Positions 1 through 4,402 of a stretch of DNA of 7,377 nucleotides are shown here, piece after piece. The DNA comes from Desulfobacula sp. Lineage in GTDB: Bacteria; Desulfobacterota; Desulfobacteria; Desulfobacterales; Desulfobacteraceae. The DNA is taken from the NCBI GenBank assembly GCA_027858355.1, contig JAQICW010000052.1, positions 1 through 7,377 of the forward strand, given 5' to 3'. How positions within the stretch are numbered: position 1 is the first letter of the stretch; each line of letters starts with the position of its first letter. The position numbers were made by a program, and so were the translations under genes. Under the pieces are notes generated by a model. The model was not told where the DNA came from. It did no database searches and worked only from the letters and a program-made list of their open reading frames with translations.

Positions 1-1
1 T

Positions 2-1672
2 TTTTATACAAAACGGAATTTATGGATTTTGTCTGCATTCTGGGATCGGTTGTCAAAAGCTGGGGTCAGATTCCCATTTTTATTTACAGCAAGTCAACGA
101 GTTCTTTCAAAATTGGCGAGTATTGCATTCTCATATTTTTTCCATGGTGGTGGTGGATTTGTGAACGCAGGTACAAAGGGTACTTTATATATTTCAAGTA
201 CAAATCCTGAAGTTTCTCCTTTTAATAGTTTAACTTCAAGGCTGAGGTCCATGAAGTTTTACTTTAACGCATCAGTTAATAATTCAATCATTCAAACACA
301 GAGTGCAACAACAAATTCAAATATGAAAGAGAATTCGGTTGACTATATATTCATTGACCCTCCTTTTGGATCAAATATTAATTACTCAGAACTAAATACG
401 CTTTGGGAACCTTGGCTCGGTGTAATTACCAACAATGAATTGGAAGCTATTGAAAACTCGGTACAAGATAAAGGCTTAATTGAATATCGCAAGCTTATGA
501 CCAAAGCATTTAAAAAAGCCTTTAATCTGCTCAAACCAGGTCGTTGGATGACTGTCGAATTTTCTAATACAAAAGCATCTGTTTGGAATAACATCCAAAC
601 ATCAATTACGGATGCAGGTTTTGTAGTTGCGAATGTCTCAGCTCTAGATAAAAAGCAAAGGAGTTTTAAAGCCTATACGACTCCAACCGCTGTAAAACAA
701 GACCTCATCATCTCAGCCTATAAACCCAACGGAGGCTTTACAGAACGGTTCAAATCTGAGGCTGACTCGGAGAAAGGAGTCTGGGATTTTGTACAGACCC
801 ATTTAAAATATTTGCCAGTTATCAAGGAAACAGGGGCGTATTATCAGGCAAAAAAAGCTACAGGCAGTGATATGGATTCGGATGATATGAAGCCCCGGCT
901 CCAGGCAGTGCCGGAACGGGATCCCAGGATTCTGTATGACCAGGTGGTTTCCTATTATGTCAGAAACAACCTGGCTGTTCCCATTTCCAGCATGGAATTC
1001 CAGCAGGGGCTTGAAAGCCGATTTATCCCAAGAGACGGCATGTATTTTCTACCTGAGCAGGCCGCGGTCTACGATAAGAAAAGGCTGGTCTGCCAACCGG
1101 CCCTGGAGGTGGATCTTTTCGTATCCGATGAAGCTTCTGCCATTCAATGGCTGAGAACATCTCTGAATAAAAAACCCCAGACCTTTTCAGAATTGAATGC
1201 CCCTTTTATGCAGCAGCTCGGGGGGTGGAAGAAAAATGAGCTCCAGCTGGACTTAAGACAGCTTCTCCATGACAATTTTCTTTGCAATAACGGCAAGGAC
1301 AGGGTGCCGGAGCAGATCCATGCCTATCTGTCCTCAAACTATAAAAATCTGCGGAATCTTGAAAAAGATGACCCACAACTCACGGAAAAGGCTAAGGACC
1401 GCTGGTATGTGCCGGATCCCAACAAAGCCGGAGACCTTGAAAAACTGAGAGAAAAGTCTCTTTTAAAAGAGTTCGAGCAATACAGACAGTCCGTCAAGAA
1501 GCTCAAGGTATTCAGATTGGAAGCCGTCCGGGCCGGGTTTAAAAAAGCCTGGCAGGAAAAAGAATATCATCTGATCATCCAGGTTGCTGAAAAAATGCCC
1601 AATAACATATTGGAAGAAGACCAGAAGCTGCTCGTGTGGTATGATCAGGCATTGACCAGAAGTCAAGGGTAA
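2..1672 (+). CDS. DNA methyltransferase, C-terminal part (5' end outside window)
   Basis: Probable adenine- or cytosine-N4-specific DNA methyltransferase, transferring a methyl group from S-adenosylmethionine to DNA. The frame is open from base 2. The first candidate start, a TTG at 29, falls inside a conserved-looking stretch (FYTKRNLWILSAFWDR), so the gene almost certainly begins upstream. Counting residues from that TTG, the catalytic motif IV is D110-P-P-F113, followed by GSNINYSELNTLW, a pattern typical of large DNA methylases. LKPGRWMTVEF near 168-178 fits a later strand of the fold. I see no FxGxG SAM-binding motif I after DPPF, so it should lie in the missing N-terminal part. Residues about 255-547 form a long extension rich in charged residues (KDRWYVPDPNKAGDLEKLRE near 460-480, then a helical tail). 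It resembles the tail of large methylases found in defence loci, but I cannot name the domain. GC content rises sharply within the gene. It ends 99 bp before the ATPase gene. Confidence 0.88.
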   Translation, partial: FYTKRNLWILSAFWDRLSKAGVRFPFLFTASQRVLSKLASIAFSYFFHGGGGFVNAGTKGTLYISSTNPEVSPFNSLTSRLRSMKFYFNASVNNSIIQTQSATTNSNMKENSVDYIFIDPPFGSNINYSELNTLWEPWLGVITNNELEAIENSVQDKGLIEYRKLMTKAFKKAFNLLKPGRWMTVEFSNTKASVWNNIQTSITDAGFVVANVSALDKKQRSFKAYTTPTAVKQDLIISAYKPNGGFTERFKSEADSEKGVWDFVQTHLKYLPVIKETGAYYQAKKATGSDMDSDDMKPRLQAVPERDPRILYDQVVSYYVRNNLAVPISSMEFQQGLESRFIPRDGMYFLPEQAAVYDKKRLVCQPALEVDLFVSDEASAIQWLRTSLNKKPQTFSELNAPFMQQLGGWKKNELQLDLRQLLHDNFLCNNGKDRVPEQIHAYLSSNYKNLRNLEKDDPQLTEKAKDRWYVPDPNKAGDLEKLREKSLLKEFEQYRQSVKKLKVFRLEAVRAGFKKAWQEKEYHLIIQVAEKMPNNILEEDQKLLVWYDQALTRSQG

Positions 1673-1699
1673 CTTGTGCACTCCACTACTGCACAAGTT
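1671..1699. repeat. Perfect 10-bp inverted repeat after the methyltransferase stop
   Basis: Left arm AACTTGTGCA (1671-1680) and right arm TGCACAAGTT (1690-1699) are exact reverse complements, separated by a 9-base loop. The left arm begins on the last two bases of the methyltransferase stop codon. It could be an operator for a dimeric regulator or a hairpin in RNA. As a terminator it is weak: the stem is only 40% GC and is followed by a single extra T before GTGATAATAA. The repeat itself is seen directly; its role is inferred. Confidence 0.8.
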
Positions 1700-1708
1700 T
1701 GTGATAAT
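1700..1708 (+). promoter_or_regulatory. Candidate extended -10 promoter for the ATPase-led operon
   Basis: TG-T-GATAAT (1700-1708) matches the extended -10 pattern, with five of six bases of TATAAT in the hexamer. It lies directly after the inverted repeat and just before the third copy of the 10-mer (1717-1726), so a repressor bound there could block it. There is no good -35 hexamer at 17 bp; TTGTGC at 1674-1679 is 23 bp away, which is too far. A start near 1715 would give a leader of roughly 55 bases. Pattern only; moderate to low certainty. Confidence 0.35.
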
Positions 1709-1716
1709 AAGGATTG

Positions 1717-1726
1717 AACTTGTACA
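1717..1726 (+). repeat. Third near-copy of the operator-like 10-mer
   Basis: AACTTGTACA differs by one base from the inverted-repeat arm AACTTGTGCA at 1671-1680 and lies in the same orientation. Its TTGT is followed two bases later by ACAA, making a small dyad of its own (1721-1730). Three copies of a 10-mer within 56 bp of a 99-bp gap suggest a binding site array. It can also pair, with one mismatch, with the right arm at 1690-1699. Confidence 0.5.
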
Positions 1727-1760
1727 CAAATAAAACTGAGAGAAACAAATAAAAACCCCA

Positions 1761-1766
1761 GGGAGG
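1761..1766 (+). promoter_or_regulatory. Strong ribosome binding site of the ATPase gene
   Basis: GGGAGG lies 5 bases before the ATG at 1772 and is preceded by an A-rich leader. It is the best Shine-Dalgarno match in the window and fixes the start of the ATPase. It also fits a new translation unit beginning here rather than read-through from the methyltransferase. Confidence 0.75.
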
Positions 1767-1771
1767 CAACA

Positions 1772-3184
1772 ATGCTCCAAAATCTAAAAATTCAGAATTT
1801 TAAAGGCTGGCAAGATACCGGCCTAATAGAAATGGCCCCGATAACCCTTTTTTTCGGGACCAACAGCTCCGGAAAATCAAGCATAGGGCACTTCTTGATG
1901 ATGCTCAAACAGACGGTTCAGTCATCGGACAGAAAAGCGGTTCTTTATCCTGGGGATAAGAATTCGGCAGTCCAGCTGGGATCTTTTCATGAGATGGTCT
2001 TTAAAAGGGATCTTAGAAAGAAAATTACTTTCAGCTATGAATGGGATCTGAACAAGGAACTCAAATTCAAAGATGCATTGGCCGGAAAGGGATATGCCAT
2101 TCAACACATGGGGTTTGAAGGAAAAATTGCCATGCAGGAAAGTGGCGGTCAATCTCTTTTTATGGAAGAGCTTCATTACACCCTGAATACTCCTGATGAA
2201 GAGGATCTGTTCATTGGAATGGTCAAAAAGAAATCAGGAAAAAAAAACGAATATGATGTTTATTCAGAAAACTATCCTTTAAAAAGAAATACAGGAAGGG
2301 TCTGGTATCCGGGTACGCCTGTCCGTTTTTATGGGTTCCCTGATGAAGTGATATCCTACCACCAGAACGCCCAGTTTGTTCAAAGTCTGAATCTTGAACA
2401 TGAGAATCTGTTTAAGTCAATCTTTTATCTTGGCCCATTACGAGAGAAAACCAATAGACTATATTCCTGGGGTGGTATTACCCCGGAAAGCGTTGGATAT
2501 TCAGGGGAAAATACCGTTGCCGCCATTCTTGCGGCAAAAAACAGGAAAATCAACTTAGGCCCTAATAAGTTATACTACCCGCTTGAACATATCGTGGCAA
2601 AAAGCCTGAAAAATATGGATTTGATTGACGAATTCAAAGTAAGGCGGATTTCAAAACAACGCCAGGAATACGAGGTAAAGGTGCAGACCAAAGGGTCGAA
2701 TGACTGGGTGGACCTCCCGGACGTAGGGTTTGGAATATCACAGGTGTTGCCGGTTCTGGTCCAGTGCTTTTACGCACCGGCCAATTCCATCATTATCATG
2801 GAACAGCCAGAGATTCATCTGCATCCTAGTGCCCAGGCAGCACTGGCAGATGTCATGATTGATGTCATCCATTCAAGGGAAATGGGAGAAGACCGAAATA
2901 TTCAATTGATAATTGAGACCCATTCCGAACATTTTTTAAAACGATTCCAGAGGCGGATTGCCGAAGACAGCATCCCAGAAGAAAAAGTAGCTGCTTATTT
3001 CGCAAGGGTTGATCAGGTGCCGACCAAACTGGAACCCCTTGAAATAGATATTTTCGGCAATATTCATAACTGGCCAAAAAACTTTTTTGGGGATGAGATG
3101 GGGGATGTGACGGCCCATGCAAACGCTGCCATGGAAAAAAGAAAAAAGCAGATAGGATCTCAAAAGGATCTCGAAAATGAGTAA
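1772..3184 (+). CDS. AAA/ABC-like ATPase of the OLD-like, DUF3696 type
   Basis: Cytosolic ATPase of 470 residues, probably the sensor or switch that controls the PIN nuclease encoded next to it. Visible in order: an N-terminal strand and KGW (MLQNLKIQNFKGW) typical of SMC/ABC-like ATPases that begin with 'lkNFKs'; Walker A G29-TNSSGK35-SS; a central region (about 60-290) with GPLREK at 221-226; a signature-like VGFGISQVLPVL at 318-329; Walker B IIIMEQPEIHLHP ending at 352, with E344 and E347 acidic; and the switch histidine in IETHSEH (381-387). The tail LEIDIFGNIHNWPKNFFGD (423-441) is the mark of DUF3696 proteins. There is no TOPRIM nuclease domain, unlike true OLD proteins, so a nuclease would have to act in trans. 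The start is supported by GGGAGG at 1761. The end overlaps the PIN gene by 8 bp (ATGAGTAA). Family call is solid; partner and role are inferred from context. Confidence 0.9.
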   Translation: MLQNLKIQNFKGWQDTGLIEMAPITLFFGTNSSGKSSIGHFLMMLKQTVQSSDRKAVLYPGDKNSAVQLGSFHEMVFKRDLRKKITFSYEWDLNKELKFKDALAGKGYAIQHMGFEGKIAMQESGGQSLFMEELHYTLNTPDEEDLFIGMVKKKSGKKNEYDVYSENYPLKRNTGRVWYPGTPVRFYGFPDEVISYHQNAQFVQSLNLEHENLFKSIFYLGPLREKTNRLYSWGGITPESVGYSGENTVAAILAAKNRKINLGPNKLYYPLEHIVAKSLKNMDLIDEFKVRRISKQRQEYEVKVQTKGSNDWVDLPDVGFGISQVLPVLVQCFYAPANSIIIMEQPEIHLHPSAQAALADVMIDVIHSREMGEDRNIQLIIETHSEHFLKRFQRRIAEDSIPEEKVAAYFARVDQVPTKLEPLEIDIFGNIHNWPKNFFGDEMGDVTAHANAAMEKRKKQIGSQKDLENE

Positions 3185-3716
3185 TCACAAAATGCCTTCT
3201 TCAGTGATTATTGATACTAATGTTCCCAAAACTGCCAATCTTGCGGTTAATCCGCTATCCATTCCTGATGAATTGGTTACATGTGTTCAGGAGTGTGTGA
3301 AAAATATTCAAAGGGTCATTGCAAAAGGAGGTGTAGCCCTAGATAACGGAGATGAAATTTTTGATGAATACCGAGGTGAGCTTTCCTTAAGCGGGCAGCC
3401 GGGCGTTGGGGATCAGTTCCTGAAATGGCTTCATTATACCCGATACAGTTTCCCTGATTCAAACAGAGTTCCAATAACCCCAAACGGCATTTCTTATGAT
3501 GAATTCCCCGATCATCCTGGGCTTGCCAAGTTTGATAACAGTGACAGGAAGTTTATTGCCGTTGCCAATGCACATCCTGAAAAGCCCCCGATCCTTGAAG
3601 CTACGGACAGTAAATGGTGGGGATGGAAAGACGCTCTTGAAGAAGCAGGGATTACCGTGGACTTTTTGTGCCCTGATTATATAAAGGCAAAATACCAGAA
3701 AAAGATGGGTAAATGA
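3177..3716 (+). CDS. PIN-fold nuclease, probable effector paired with the ATPase
   Basis: Predicted metal-dependent ribonuclease of 179 residues. PIN features seen: the first strand with D13 in VIIDTN (10-15); a second acidic site in VALDNGDEIFDEY (53-65), with D56 or E60 and E64 as candidates; D123 in NSDRKFIAVA, the usual position of the third acid; and D144 in ATDSKWWGW, the fourth. The closing segment ITVDFLCPD resembles the final strand of VapC-like PIN domains. Spacing between the second and third acids is longer than in small VapC toxins, giving a longer protein. The start ATG at 3177 has AGGA at 3165-3168 and overlaps the ATPase stop by 8 bp, while the end overlaps the RNA ligase by 4 bp (ATGA). 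No antitoxin-like gene is beside it, so control by the ATPase is the simplest guess. Cleavage of RNA rather than DNA is assumed from the family, not shown. Confidence 0.75.
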   Translation: MSNHKMPSSVIIDTNVPKTANLAVNPLSIPDELVTCVQECVKNIQRVIAKGGVALDNGDEIFDEYRGELSLSGQPGVGDQFLKWLHYTRYSFPDSNRVPITPNGISYDEFPDHPGLAKFDNSDRKFIAVANAHPEKPPILEATDSKWWGWKDALEEAGITVDFLCPDYIKAKYQKKMGK

Positions 3717-4402
3717 ACAATCTGTTTCTCAAATTTCCTTCTACCCCTCACCTGGCAGTCCTTGGGGAAAACATAATAAGGGTTGACAAAGTACTTTCCC
3801 GAAAAAACCGGGATGCCTTTTTGAAAAGCAGGCTGATTGTTGAAGAGAAAATAGACGGTGCCAATTTGGGAATATCTTTTGACGGGCAGGGGAATTTAAC
3901 CCTTCAAAACAGGGGTTCTATTTTGTTGCAGCCCTATTCCGGGCAATGGAAAAAACTGGCGAAGTGGCTGCCCCCTCGCCTGGAAAATCTGTTTGATCAT
4001 CTCCATGACCAGTATATTCTGTTTGGAGAATGGTGCTTTGCAAAGCATTCAGTAGAATATAACAGGCTGCCGGATTATTATCTGGGCTTTGATCTGTTTG
4101 ATAAGACAAGCAGGCAGTTTCTTTCCTTTGACTGGAGGAATCAGATGTTTGAACAGATGAATATTTCATCTGTTCCTTTCATCAAAAAGGGGACATTCTC
4201 ATTACAGCAACTGGAAAATTTGATGGGGAATTCCCGCTTCAGTGATGGCCCAGCCGAAGGAATTTATCTTCGCCATGATGGGGACAATTGGCTGAAACAA
4301 AGGGCAAAAATTGTTAAAGCCAAATTCATTCAGACCATTGACGTCCACTGGTTCCGAAAAGCCATTATCCCGAATCAAATAATCGGCAGGTCTTATCCGT
4401 GA
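3713..4402 (+). CDS. RNA ligase, Rnl2-like, nucleotidyltransferase domain only
   Basis: ATP-dependent ligase that would seal 5'-phosphate and 3'-hydroxyl ends in RNA through a lysine-AMP intermediate. All the superfamily motifs are visible in 229 residues: motif I EEKIDGAN with nucleophile K46; RNRGS-type motif Ia as QNRGS (65-69); motif III FGEWC (104-108); motif IIIa YLGFDLFD (123-130); motif IV AEGIYLR (181-187); motif V VKAKF with K202 and K204. The N-terminal KFPSTPHL is seen in bacterial RNA ligases of this kind. It stops soon after motif V, so it lacks the C-terminal domain of phage T4 Rnl2 (about 334 residues). There is no signal peptide, which argues against a periplasmic LigE-type DNA ligase. 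It overlaps the PIN gene by 4 bp and abuts the helicase. No kinase-phosphatase for end repair is in the window. DNA-RNA hybrid nick sealing is an alternative. Confidence 0.88.
   Translation: MNNLFLKFPSTPHLAVLGENIIRVDKVLSRKNRDAFLKSRLIVEEKIDGANLGISFDGQGNLTLQNRGSILLQPYSGQWKKLAKWLPPRLENLFDHLHDQYILFGEWCFAKHSVEYNRLPDYYLGFDLFDKTSRQFLSFDWRNQMFEQMNISSVPFIKKGTFSLQQLENLMGNSRFSDGPAEGIYLRHDGDNWLKQRAKIVKAKFIQTIDVHWFRKAIIPNQIIGRSYP

Noticed and set aside
29..31. TTG as the start of the methyltransferase
   Set aside because: The frame is open back to base 2 and the residues before the TTG (FYTKRNLWI) fit the conserved core of the family; there is no ribosome binding site, and the SAM-binding motif I is still missing.
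22..210. A 62-codon frame in the + strand overlapping the methyltransferase
   Set aside because: It is a shadow frame with low-complexity, aromatic-rich sequence and no ribosome site; the methyltransferase frame explains this DNA.
1671..1700. Rho-independent terminator after the methyltransferase
   Set aside because: The stem is AT-rich and the T-run is only three bases, two of them in the stem; an operator or switch reading fits as well or better.
1463..1780. A 105-codon minus-strand frame across the end of the methyltransferase and the gap
   Set aside because: It is antisense to the conserved C-terminal tail, covers the repeats, is rich in Cys, Phe and Leu as antisense frames often are, and has no recognisable motif.
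2865..3188. A 107-codon minus-strand frame opposite the end of the ATPase gene
   Set aside because: It lies wholly within the conserved DUF3696 coding end and has no domain-like pattern.
3713..4402. LigE-type periplasmic ATP-dependent DNA ligase
   Set aside because: The N-terminus is not a signal peptide, and the motif I context EEKIDGANL plus the KFPSTPHL leader are RNA-ligase-like.
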